Assembly: GCA_947476295.1 (NCBI GenBank)
Contig: CANJQC010000003.1
Location: 1-64,000, forward strand
From: Planctomycetaceae bacterium
Lineage (GTDB): Bacteria; Planctomycetota; Planctomycetia; Planctomycetales; Planctomycetaceae
Direction of reading: 5' to 3'
Length of the DNA stretch: 64,000 nucleotides
Shown piece after piece: positions 19,537-26,957 of the stretch (positions are counted from its first letter, which is position 1; each line of letters starts with the position of its first letter). The notes below the pieces were generated by a model. It was given only the letters and a program-made list of their open reading frames with translations. It did no database searches and was not told where the DNA came from. Position numbers and translations under genes: made by a program.

Positions 19537-19586
19537 GGGACACGGAAACCGATAATAGCCCTCAGGTCACCCCTGGGGGTTTTTTT
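19464..19586 (+). promoter_or_regulatory. Four-segment transcription attenuator controlling cimA
   Basis: Segment 1 is CCTCAG (19464-19469, codons 2-4 of the leader). Segment 2 is CCTGAGGG (19532-19539, spanning the leader stop). Segment 3 is CCCTCAGG (19559-19566). Segment 4 is CCTGGGGG (19572-19579). Segments 1:2 pair over 6 bp, 2:3 over 8 perfect bp (antiterminator) and 3:4 over 8 bp with one G-U (terminator), followed by a T-run. A ribosome stalled at Ile codons up to codon 16 leaves segment 2 free to sequester segment 3 and allow read-through. A ribosome at the stop codon covers segment 2 and the terminator forms. This is the classic trp/ilv logic. Confidence 0.72.
19559..19586 (+). terminator. 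Intrinsic terminator (attenuator) before cimA
   Basis: Stem CCCTCAGG (19559-19566) with CCTGGGGG (19572-19579), loop of five bases, followed by seven T (19580-19586). It lies 40 bases before the cimA ATG in the direction of transcription, so it can only act as a conditional terminator. Confidence 0.8.
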
Positions 19587-19626
19587 GTTGGTATTGAACA
19601 GCGTCTGACAAACAAAGGCCGAACAC

Positions 19627-21207
19627 ATGGCTCGCATTCAGCTTTACGACACAACTCTGCGCGATGGCTCCCAGGGAGAAGGTGTCAATTTCTCGCTGCA
19701 GGACAAACTGATGATCGCCAGAAAACTGGACGAACTCGGCTTTGATTATATTGAAGGCGGATATCCGCTCTCCAATCCCAAAGACGAAGAATTTTTCCAG
19801 TGTGCCGCCGAGATGGAATGGAAACACGCGAAAATCACGGCTTTCGGAATGACTCGCCGCAAAGGTGTCGCAGCGAAAGACGATATTGGCATGCAGGCGC
19901 TGATTGGTAGCAAGGCTCCGGTAATCACGATCGTGGGCAAGACGTGGGATCTGCATGTCACGGAAGTTCTGCGAGTGTCACTCGAAGAGAATCTTGCGAT
20001 GATCAGCGATTCGATCGCGTTTGCAAAGTCAGAAGGTCGGGAAGTCATTTACGACGCCGAGCACTGCTTTGACGGCTGGCGGGCGAACGCCGAGTATGCT
20101 GTTTCGACATGGAAATCCGCTGCCGAGGCCGGTGCCGACATGATCTGCATGTGTGACACAAACGGCGGGACGTTACCAGAACAGATCGTCGAAGCAATCG
20201 CCGCACTGCAGAACGCCGTGAAGTGTCGCATCGGGATTCACACTCACAATGATTGTGAACTTGCGGTCGCAAATTCATTAGCCGCCGTCAAAGCCGGAGC
20301 GATTCAGGTCCAGGGAACGATCAATGGGATTGGCGAACGTTGCGGCAACGTCGATCTTGTTTCCGTTGCCGCCAATCTGTCGCTCAAGCTGGGCTACGAT
20401 GTGCTGGCACCGGGAAAGATTCAGCGACTGACAGAGTTGTCTCGCTACGTATACGAACTGGCCAACATGAACTTTCGTTCCGGGCAGGCGTTCGTCGGCA
20501 CCAGTGCGTTCGCTCACAAGGGAGGCATGCATGTTCATGCTGTCAATCGTATCGCGCGCAGTTATGAACACATTCGGCCAGACACGGTGGGCAACGAACG
20601 TCGCATTCTGGTGAGCGAACTTTCCGGGCGATCAAATATCGTCGCCAAGACAACGAAGTTCAATATCAGTGAGAATAATGAACTTATGCAGAAGATTCTG
20701 AACGCCGTGCAGGATCTGGAGCACCAAGGTTATCAGTACGAAGCCGCTGAAGCGTCGTTCGATCTGCTGGTGATGAAGCAGGCCGGGACCTACGTGCCAG
20801 CATTCCAGTTGGATCATTATCGCGTCAACGTCGAAAATCAGACGCGTGAAACGATGACAGAAGCGGTCATCAAACTCACCACCGGCGACAACTGTCGGCA
20901 CGTCGTCGGTGAAGGCGACGGCCCTGTCAATGCTCTTGACAGCGCCTTGCGAAAAGCGCTGACGGCGGCGTATCCCAGATTAGCCGAAATGACTCTGGTG
21001 GACTACAAAGTCCGCGTCATCAACAGCACCGAAGGCACGGCCGCCCGAGTCCGCGTGGTGATTGAAAGTCGTGACAAAGACGGCATGTGGAGCACCGTCG
21101 GTGTCAGCGAAAACATCATCGAAGCCAGTTGGATCGCGTTGGTAGATGCGTTTGAATTCAAGATCCACCGGGATCGGGAGGCGGTCAAGGCGAGCGGTGT
21201 GACGTAA
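19627..21207 (+). CDS. cimA: (R)-citramalate synthase CimA
   Basis: 526 residues, the length of the CimA subgroup of the DRE-TIM metallolyase/isopropylmalate synthase family. The catalytic DTTLRDGSQGEGV motif is at residues 8-20, and HTHNDCELAVANS carries the metal-binding histidines. The C-terminal half carries the LeuA-type regulatory domain. The enzyme condenses pyruvate with acetyl-CoA to citramalate, giving 2-oxobutyrate for isoleucine. The N-terminal YIEGGYPLSNPKDEEFF region is typical of CimA rather than LeuA. AAAGG lies about nine bases before the ATG. Upstream is an Ile-rich leader and attenuator. Confidence 0.93.
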   Translation: MARIQLYDTTLRDGSQGEGVNFSLQDKLMIARKLDELGFDYIEGGYPLSNPKDEEFFQCAAEMEWKHAKITAFGMTRRKGVAAKDDIGMQALIGSKAPVITIVGKTWDLHVTEVLRVSLEENLAMISDSIAFAKSEGREVIYDAEHCFDGWRANAEYAVSTWKSAAEAGADMICMCDTNGGTLPEQIVEAIAALQNAVKCRIGIHTHNDCELAVANSLAAVKAGAIQVQGTINGIGERCGNVDLVSVAANLSLKLGYDVLAPGKIQRLTELSRYVYELANMNFRSGQAFVGTSAFAHKGGMHVHAVNRIARSYEHIRPDTVGNERRILVSELSGRSNIVAKTTKFNISENNELMQKILNAVQDLEHQGYQYEAAEASFDLLVMKQAGTYVPAFQLDHYRVNVENQTRETMTEAVIKLTTGDNCRHVVGEGDGPVNALDSALRKALTAAYPRLAEMTLVDYKVRVINSTEGTAARVRVVIESRDKDGMWSTVGVSENIIEASWIALVDAFEFKIHRDREAVKASGVT

Positions 21208-21359
21208 GCCCGCCGGTACAACTGCGAAACAATCCAACGCAGTTGTGCGCGGCACGAAAACTTGCAGAAAAGGTCCGGCAAGCTGCCGCGCGCCGATTCA
21301 GGATTCAGCAGTCGCATTTCTCTTCGGCTGATGGTAGATTGAAGCCGAGGACAGAAACC

Positions 21360-21953
21360 ATGGTCGAAATCAAATATACTGGTGATGCCCTTTGGGGAAG
21401 GATTGAACGAGCCGTGGAGATTGTGAAAGATCGCCTGCGGCGCGTTGTGCGGGCCTTGAACAACGCGAAAATCCCCTATGCGATCATCGGAGGCAATGCG
21501 GTTCAGCACTGGGTGGCACAGGTCGATGAATCTGTCGTTCGCAACACGCGCGATGTCGATATTATTCTGAATGAATCGGACCTCGATGCGGCCATTGCAG
21601 CTCTGGAACCGGAAGGATTCATTTATCGGCGCAGTATCGGGATTACCATGTTCCTTGACGGTCCGAATGCAAAAGCCCGCGACGCTGTTAACGTTCTGTT
21701 CGCGGGCCAGAAGGTCCGCGAAGAATATCCGGAACCGGTGCCGGAGATCGACAAATATGAACTGATCGAGGACGCTCGCACGTTGCCGCTTGAACAACTT
21801 GTGAAAATGAAGCTAACCTCTTTTCGACGCAAAGACCAAGTTCATTTGCTCGACATGATTTCCATTGGCCTCATCGACGAAAGCTGGCTTGACCGGATGC
21901 CACACCAACTACGAATACGACTCGATGAATTACTCAATGATCCGGACGGTTGA
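21360..21953 (+). CDS. Nucleotidyltransferase-fold protein
   Basis: 197 residues from ATG 21360, preceded by GAGG at suitable spacing; an upstream ATG at 21243 adds 39 poorly supported residues. The N-terminal half has the minimal nucleotidyltransferase signature: IPYAIIGGNAVQHW followed by RNTRDVDIILN, where GG and D-x-D would be the catalytic loop and metal ligands. The second half is helical and includes LVKMKLTSFRRKDQVHLLDM, as in AbiEii- and MNT-like families. Substrate unknown; such proteins occur as toxins/antitoxins or as solitary genes. It is sandwiched between cimA and a relic of another CimA 3' end. Confidence 0.65.
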   Translation: MVEIKYTGDALWGRIERAVEIVKDRLRRVVRALNNAKIPYAIIGGNAVQHWVAQVDESVVRNTRDVDIILNESDLDAAIAALEPEGFIYRRSIGITMFLDGPNAKARDAVNVLFAGQKVREEYPEPVPEIDKYELIEDARTLPLEQLVKMKLTSFRRKDQVHLLDMISIGLIDESWLDRMPHQLRIRLDELLNDPDG

Positions 21954-21964
21954 TCGCGACAAGG

Positions 21965-22063
21965 ACGGACATCAGCGAAGTCAGCCGGATCGGCCTGATG
22001 GATACTTTTGAATTTGAAATGCACCTGGATCTCGCATTGGCGAAAGCGGGCGGAGTCCATTAA
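21965..22063 (+). pseudogene. Remnant of a second CimA 3' end
   Basis: The frame ending at TAA 22061-22063 reads DISEVSRIGLMDTFEFEMHLD and continues to AKAGGVH-stop. This aligns without gaps to the CimA C-terminus (NIIEASWIALVDAFEFKIHRD to VKASGVT-stop). About half of the residues are identical, so the copy is old or of foreign origin. There is no start codon and nothing upstream of the aligned part. It lies just after the nucleotidyltransferase gene, so that gene is flanked by two CimA C-terminal coding ends. Confidence 0.7.
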
Positions 22064-22138
22064 TCCTGGAGCCACGTCCCCGATCGACGCAAACTTTTTC
22101 GGCACCGTAATTCTGGTCTACTCGAGGGAGTCGCTGCG

Positions 22139-22939
22139 ATGACAGATGCTGTGCCAAAAACCAGTAGCCGCTGGCAAAGGGTCGCGTATGCTTTCTACAT
22201 TATTGTTGCTGTGGTCCTTGTATTCATAATTCCGTCAACCGCGAAGATTGTCGCGATCACGGGTTGGCTGTTGGTGTGGGCTATATTCAATACATGGAAA
22301 CGCGACTGGGCGGGATGCTTCGGTGGCTGGACCTCATTTTCGATCTTTCTGATCACCGTCCTAGCCTCATGGGTCAACAGTGCGACAATGAGCCAATCGC
22401 ATGTCCAGGACTCTTATCAGATCCGGTACGCGATAAAGGATTCGTTACGCAGCCTCGACGAATTTCACAAAGAACATGAACGCTACCCTGATTCGCTGAA
22501 AAGCTGGCAAAAAGAGTTCCCGCAGGTCAGGGACTTCGCAGTCGATCCGTGGGGACGATCACTGCTATACACGGTCGATCACGACAGCTTTCATATTGGC
22601 AGCCTTGGTCGAGACGGAGTTTCCGGAGGCGTGGGGCTTGATACTGACTGGTTCTATGACTCGACCACCAGATTCGATGACGGTCCATGGCCTTTTGCCC
22701 CGGATATGCCATTGCCGCTGTGGCAGTTTATGTTTAACACACCGTCGTCATCCTCGATTCCGCTCGGTGCAGTGCCGCTGGGTCTGATTGCAGGCTATGC
22801 AGTCCGAAAGGAGTCACAGGGAGTGACTAAAATAACGCGATCAATCATTTTCAAAACAGGCACCGTGACACTCATTGCGGCAGTTGTCTCCACTTACCTT
22901 GCGATATTTCATATCGCATTATCTCAAACGGGCCACTGA
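22139..22939 (+). CDS. Membrane protein with a pseudopilin-like (GspG C-terminal-like) soluble domain
   Basis: 266 residues. Three N-terminal hydrophobic helices (about 16-33, 36-50, 60-80) precede a soluble stretch (about 95-170). Its motifs LRSLDEFHKEHERYPDSL, VDPWGRSLLYTV and IGSLGRDGVSGGVGLDTDW resemble the C-terminal domain of type II secretion major pseudopilins (YP..L, DPWG, S.G.DG). A final TM region is at 240-262. There is no N-terminal prepilin cleavage site, so the domain seems transplanted into a polytopic protein. GGGAG stands just before the ATG. The next gene begins 4 bases after the stop. Confidence 0.5.
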   Translation: MTDAVPKTSSRWQRVAYAFYIIVAVVLVFIIPSTAKIVAITGWLLVWAIFNTWKRDWAGCFGGWTSFSIFLITVLASWVNSATMSQSHVQDSYQIRYAIKDSLRSLDEFHKEHERYPDSLKSWQKEFPQVRDFAVDPWGRSLLYTVDHDSFHIGSLGRDGVSGGVGLDTDWFYDSTTRFDDGPWPFAPDMPLPLWQFMFNTPSSSSIPLGAVPLGLIAGYAVRKESQGVTKITRSIIFKTGTVTLIAAVVSTYLAIFHIALSQTGH

Positions 22940-22942
22940 CGG

Positions 22943-23335
22943 ATGCCGTTCCGCTATCTCAGAGATCCGGTTTTTCTGACGTGCCTGGCCGCATATTTTC
23001 TGAACTGGACCCTGGAAGAATTCTCTCTCAGTCCGGTGTTGGCACAGTGCTATCTGAATGACCTGATCTGCATTCCGTTCTGGATACCAATCATGGTTTG
23101 CGTCGCAAAGAAACTCGGTTGGCGCAGCCATGATTGCCGACCTGACATCATCGAGATCGTCATTCCACTGATTATGTTTGCCGCTGTCTTCGAAGTTATT
23201 CTGCCATCCACAGCCATGTTTCGCAACAGGACGATCGCCGATCCATACGACGTTCAGTGCTACGTGCTTGGCGCGGTTGTTGCGAACTGGCTGTGGCGCA
23301 GAATGTACGACACTCATACTGCTTCGGCGAGCTAA
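22943..23335 (+). CDS. Small polytopic membrane protein, function unknown
   Basis: 130 residues with three or four hydrophobic segments (about 10-22, 45-58, 72-90 and 104-118). The start lies 4 bases after the previous stop, so the two are probably co-translated. No catalytic motif was seen. Confidence 0.6.
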   Translation: MPFRYLRDPVFLTCLAAYFLNWTLEEFSLSPVLAQCYLNDLICIPFWIPIMVCVAKKLGWRSHDCRPDIIEIVIPLIMFAAVFEVILPSTAMFRNRTIADPYDVQCYVLGAVVANWLWRRMYDTHTASAS

Positions 23336-23348
23336 TCATGTTGCGCTC

Positions 23349-23373
23349 ACGCCGTTGGCGAAGAGGTTAAACA
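23349..23373. repeat. Solo copy of the 29588-29758 repeat arm
   Basis: The 25 bases ACGCCGTTGGCG...TTAAACA match the right arm of the 29733-29758 element at 22 of 25 positions. It lies in the convergent gap between the membrane-protein gene and ndk. Confidence 0.65.
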
Positions 23374-23406
23374 AGCCTCGCTCTAATCGCGACTTCATTT
23401 ACACGC

Positions 23407-23874
23407 TTACTCTTCGTCTTTCGCCCACAGATGATCCGCCAGTGCATTTGGTGCCGCCACGATCTCGTTTGCCTTAAAGTACGTAGTGATTTCGCGGGCG
23501 GCCGCTTCGGGGCCGTCGCTGCCGTGGATGAGGTTCATCTGACGGCTGGCTCCGAGGTCTCCGCGAATCGTTCCAGGGGCGGATTCGCGTGAGTTCGTCT
23601 TTCCCATCAACGTTCGCATGACCGTAATCGCTTCTGGACCTTCGACAATCATTGCAACGACGGGCCCGGAGGTTATGAAGGCTTCCAGATCTTTGTAGAA
23701 CGGCTTTGCGACATGCTCCGCGTAGTGCTGCTTGCTCAGCTCCGGCGTCACCTGCAGCATTTTCATTCCGATAATGCTGAGGCCCTTGTCTTCAATGCGC
23801 GAAACAATCCGCCCTACCAGTCGTCGCTGTACGCCATCCGGTTTGACAAGTATCAAAGTTCGTTCAAGAGCCAT
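23407..23874 (-). CDS. ndk: Nucleoside diphosphate kinase
   Basis: 155 residues from ATG 23874 (MALERTLILVKPDG), the normal start for this family; a longer frame to 23925 is not needed. The phospho-acceptor histidine is in the MNLIHGSD motif near residue 115. RTLMGKTNSRESAPGTIRGD and the C-terminal region are complete. The enzyme transfers gamma-phosphate from ATP to other NDPs. It is co-directional with carA, separated by an inverted-repeat element. Confidence 0.95.
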   Translation of the reverse strand: MALERTLILVKPDGVQRRLVGRIVSRIEDKGLSIIGMKMLQVTPELSKQHYAEHVAKPFYKDLEAFITSGPVVAMIVEGPEAITVMRTLMGKTNSRESAPGTIRGDLGASRQMNLIHGSDGPEAAAREITTYFKANEIVAAPNALADHLWAKDEE

Positions 23875-23934
23875 GAGAGGGAAGTCTTTCGTTGAAAGTG
23901 AGCGAAGGATTGAATAAATGACCAATGTCCAAGA

Positions 23935-24002
23935 CCCAATGACCTATGAATCGCAGTTTAATCACATCAGTTGCCACATGGTGCGATTCATAGGTCATTC
24001 GG
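23935..24002. repeat. Inverted repeat between ndk and carA
   Basis: The 21-bp arms at 23935-23955 and 23982-24002 are reverse complements at 20 of 21 positions (core AATGACCTATGAATCGCA) around a 26-base loop. The arms continue outwards with looser similarity (atgaccaa at both ends). Confidence 0.8.
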
Positions 24003-24023
24003 ATTTGGTCATCGTGAATTTCA

Positions 24024-25154
24024 TCAAACCCTCATCATCTGCAGGAACTCTTTGAACAGGTAATGGCTGTCATGAGGCCCGGCGGCGGCTTCGGGATGGT
24101 ATTGAACTCCGAAGGCTGGGTAGACCTTGTGACGAATACCCTCGGCTGTCTGATCATTCAAGTTGATATGAGTGACTTCAACGTCATCGGGCAGAGTCGC
24201 TGAATCGACAGCGAAGCCGTGATTCTGTGATGTAATTTCAACTTTTCCGGTTCGGCGGTTCAGCACGGGCTGATTGGCACCTCGATGACCGAAACGCAGC
24301 TTGTACGTTTTGCCTCCAAAGGCGAGACCGAGCAACTGCAGGCCAAGGCAAATCCCGAAGATTGGTTTTTTGCCCAGTAGACTTCGAATTGTTTCAATCG
24401 CGTAAGTCAACGGCTCCGGATCTCCAGGCCCATTCGACAGAAACACGCCATCCGGGTTCAGTGCCAAAATCTCTTTTGCCGTCGCCGTTCCCGGAACAAT
24501 TGTGACGCGACAACCTATGTCGCGCAAGTAGCGAGGGATATTCCATTTCATGCCGTAGTCAATCGCCACGACATGCGGCCCGTCAGTGCGATCTGCGTCT
24601 GAGACGAAATCAGATGGACGCCCCAGTTCACTGAGCGACATATCCCAGCCGCAAGTTTGCATCGGCATGACTTCCTGAACCAGATCTCGACCGACCAGTC
24701 CCGGGGCCTGCTGCACTTTGTTCAGCAATGAGACGTCATTCAGATCCACAGTGGACAGGATGCCCTTCATGGCGCCTTGGGTCCTGATCTGACGGACCAG
24801 CGACCTTGTATCAACACCCTGCAGACCGATGATGTTGTTCCGCTTGAGGTAGGAATCCAGCGATTCAGTTGACCGGTAGTTGCTTGGAAACTCGCACAGC
24901 TCCTTGACGATGAATCCCTTGAGGAACAATCCTCGGCTTTCGACGTCTTCCGCGTTGACGCCATAATTCCCGATGAGCGGATAAGTCATCGTCACGATCT
25001 GGCCGGTGTACGACGGATCGGTGAGAATCTCCTGATAACCGGTCATGCTGGTGTTGAATACAACTTCACCGTGGACTTCACCTTCAGCTCCGAAAGCCTG
25101 ACCAGTGAATACTTTACCGTTTGCCAGCGCCAGCTTTGCCGGGCGACCTGCCAT
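24024..25154 (-). CDS. carA: Carbamoyl-phosphate synthase small (glutaminase) subunit
   Basis: 376 residues, full length. The N-terminal CarA-specific domain contains GEVVFNTSMTGYQEILTDPSY and GIQGVDTR-like GLQGVDTRSLVRQIR. The C-terminal class I glutamine amidotransferase has the nucleophile loop FGICLGLQLLGLAFG and the histidine/glutamate pair in QYHPEAAAGPHD. It supplies ammonia to the large subunit for arginine and pyrimidine synthesis. carB is not adjacent in the window. Confidence 0.96.
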   Translation of the reverse strand: MAGRPAKLALANGKVFTGQAFGAEGEVHGEVVFNTSMTGYQEILTDPSYTGQIVTMTYPLIGNYGVNAEDVESRGLFLKGFIVKELCEFPSNYRSTESLDSYLKRNNIIGLQGVDTRSLVRQIRTQGAMKGILSTVDLNDVSLLNKVQQAPGLVGRDLVQEVMPMQTCGWDMSLSELGRPSDFVSDADRTDGPHVVAIDYGMKWNIPRYLRDIGCRVTIVPGTATAKEILALNPDGVFLSNGPGDPEPLTYAIETIRSLLGKKPIFGICLGLQLLGLAFGGKTYKLRFGHRGANQPVLNRRTGKVEITSQNHGFAVDSATLPDDVEVTHINLNDQTAEGIRHKVYPAFGVQYHPEAAAGPHDSHYLFKEFLQMMRV

Positions 25155-25347
25155 GTCTCAATTCTCCCAGGGTCCGCGCGTAAAACCACCGCAGTTTTAA
25201 AACACAATTGCACGCGAGTTTTACCATTCCCCGGAGACCCGGAAAAGTACCGGACCATGCCACGATCCAATTTCGCGAAAATCAGATGATCGCCAACAAT
25301 CTCTGCTGGCGTCGTTTTTTGCTTTCCACCCGGCTATTCTCCACCAC

Positions 25348-26106
25348 ATGACATTTACATCACTTAGCGGAAAGCGAATTCTGGTCACGGGTTCTTCCAC
25401 GGGCATTGGTCGTGCGATTGTGCTGGAGTGTGCGCGGGCGGGAGCGGATGTGGTCGTGAATTGTCGTCGGTCGGGGGAAAAGGCAGGGGCTGTCGCGGAA
25501 GAAGCTCGGACGTTGGGTGTGCAGGCGGATGTCATTGCAGCAGACGTGGCCGATGAACAGGATCGCAGGAAACTGGTTCGAGCCGCATTTGATTCAGGTC
25601 GCATTGATGCGGTCGTCAACAACGCGGGGGCGGACTTGCTGACGACGGAACTTCGCGATGCTGAGTTCGCTCAGAAGTTGAGTGCTCTGATTGAGACGGA
25701 CGTGATGGGCACGATTGAGTTGTCGCGTGCGTTCGGCAGGCGATTTCAGGAACAGGGCCGCGGAGTGATTCTGAATATCGGCTGGGATCAGTCAGATCGC
25801 GGCATGGAAGGCGACAGTGGTGAACTGTTTGCAACGGCCAAGAATGCCATCATGGGATTCAGCCGTTCGCTGGCTGTGAGCCTTGCACCACATGTGAGGA
25901 TTAACTGCATTGCTCCCGGCTGGATACGGACGGCGTGGGGCGAAAACGCCAGCGACTACTGGCGGCATCGGGTGATGACAGAAACACCGTTGAAACGGTG
26001 GGGTGAACCGCAGGATATTGCCAACATGGCCAGGTTCCTACTCAGCGACGACGCAAGTTACATCACCGGACAAGTGATCAATGTCAACGGCGGTGCTGTG
26101 CGATGA
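25348..26106 (+). CDS. Short-chain dehydrogenase/reductase-like protein lacking the usual Ser and Tyr
   Basis: 252 residues with the classical SDR Rossmann start (RILVTGSSTGIGRAI, TGxxxGIG at about 10-17), the NNAG motif, and a C-terminal PGWIRTAWGE and ITGQVINVNGG typical of the FabG-like group. At the catalytic positions NIGW replaces N-I/V-S-S, and LFATAK replaces YxxxK, so the canonical Ser and Tyr are Gly and Phe while the Lys stays. It may bind NAD(P) without the standard chemistry, or use another residue. It is divergent from carA. Confidence 0.8.
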   Translation: MTFTSLSGKRILVTGSSTGIGRAIVLECARAGADVVVNCRRSGEKAGAVAEEARTLGVQADVIAADVADEQDRRKLVRAAFDSGRIDAVVNNAGADLLTTELRDAEFAQKLSALIETDVMGTIELSRAFGRRFQEQGRGVILNIGWDQSDRGMEGDSGELFATAKNAIMGFSRSLAVSLAPHVRINCIAPGWIRTAWGENASDYWRHRVMTETPLKRWGEPQDIANMARFLLSDDASYITGQVINVNGGAVR

Positions 26107-26108
26107 AC

Positions 26109-26264
26109 GTAGCCGTCTCGCTCCGCCGAGAAGAGCCTTTTGGGGAACACGCGGCTGATGGTGCCGGGTTGATTTTCGCACCGCTTGACTGGTTGAACGC
26201 GAAGTAGAATTGTTTTGCAACGTGAACTGGTTGTGGGCTCATCACGGCGGAGCGTGATGGCTAC
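26109..26264. repeat. Inverted-repeat element between SDR gene and metallohydrolase tail
   Basis: Arms at 26109-26134 and 26239-26264 share the core GTAGCC(R)TC(W)CGCTCCGCCG and are reverse complements at about 22 of 26 positions. They enclose about 100 bases without a gene. The left arm begins a few bases after the SDR stop codon. Confidence 0.7.
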
Positions 26265-26323
26265 CTTGCTCGCTCCAGCACCGCCTCATAAATGGCCTTG
26301 GCCTTTCGATATTCCGCGAGTGA

Positions 26324-26920
26324 TTAATCCGGCAGGATTCCGGTATTACGCGCGATCTCTTCATCCGTGCGTTTTACGAAGAACTCGGCATCACGGCGGC
26401 GTGGTTTTAAGGGAGCGTTTGGAACATCGACGAATACGGGGTTCGTGTGAGCAAAGCTGACCTTGGCGTCCGGCAGTTTTTCGAAACATCGCAGCGCGAG
26501 CCATCCTGAGCCGTGAAGCGTTTTACTGACGTTGATCGAATACTTCCATGCTCCTTCGGACGTTTGTTCGGATTCGATTGTGAGGCTCTGAACGGTTTCA
26601 CCGTTGCAAATGATTTCGATGCAACGCAAGGGATTCACACTGAGGATCGCACCCTGCCGCCGCGCTTCCTCGGCAGCCGGAAAAGCTGGTGGCGATGGAA
26701 GATTGAGTGGAGTCTTGTGATTCAGCACAAAGACAGCCCCCTGAGTGTGCCGTTTGCCATCAACCGAAAAGATTTCGTATTCCGTATTGATAGGATAAAT
26801 CAGATGCGTCGGATCGACGCTGATTGGTGCGGCTTCCATGTCCGGGCCTGACGCAGACGGAATCTCTTTGCTGTCACGCACCCAGCGTGGATGTCGCGAT
26901 TTGAACGACGAAAGTGACAT
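26324..26920 (-). CDS. Truncated CehA/McbA-like paralogue (C-terminal domain only)
   Basis: 198 residues. The last 120 (IEIICNGETVQSL, GSGWLALRCFEKLP, TNPVFVDV, RRDAEFFVKRTDEEIARN) correspond to the C-terminal beta-sandwich plus terminal helix of the metallohydrolase encoded immediately upstream (EIIINGQVAASQ, HSSWIAIRQFPQL, TNPVNVIV). The metal-binding PHP-type domain is missing. It begins 38 bases after the larger gene on the same strand. It may be the relic of a tandem duplication or a small accessory protein; a decayed gene seems more likely. Confidence 0.5.
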   Translation of the reverse strand: MSLSSFKSRHPRWVRDSKEIPSASGPDMEAAPISVDPTHLIYPINTEYEIFSVDGKRHTQGAVFVLNHKTPLNLPSPPAFPAAEEARRQGAILSVNPLRCIEIICNGETVQSLTIESEQTSEGAWKYSINVSKTLHGSGWLALRCFEKLPDAKVSFAHTNPVFVDVPNAPLKPRRRDAEFFVKRTDEEIARNTGILPD

Positions 26921-26957
26921 AATATTTCGACGATATTGTTTTCATGGGAAGTTCCAC

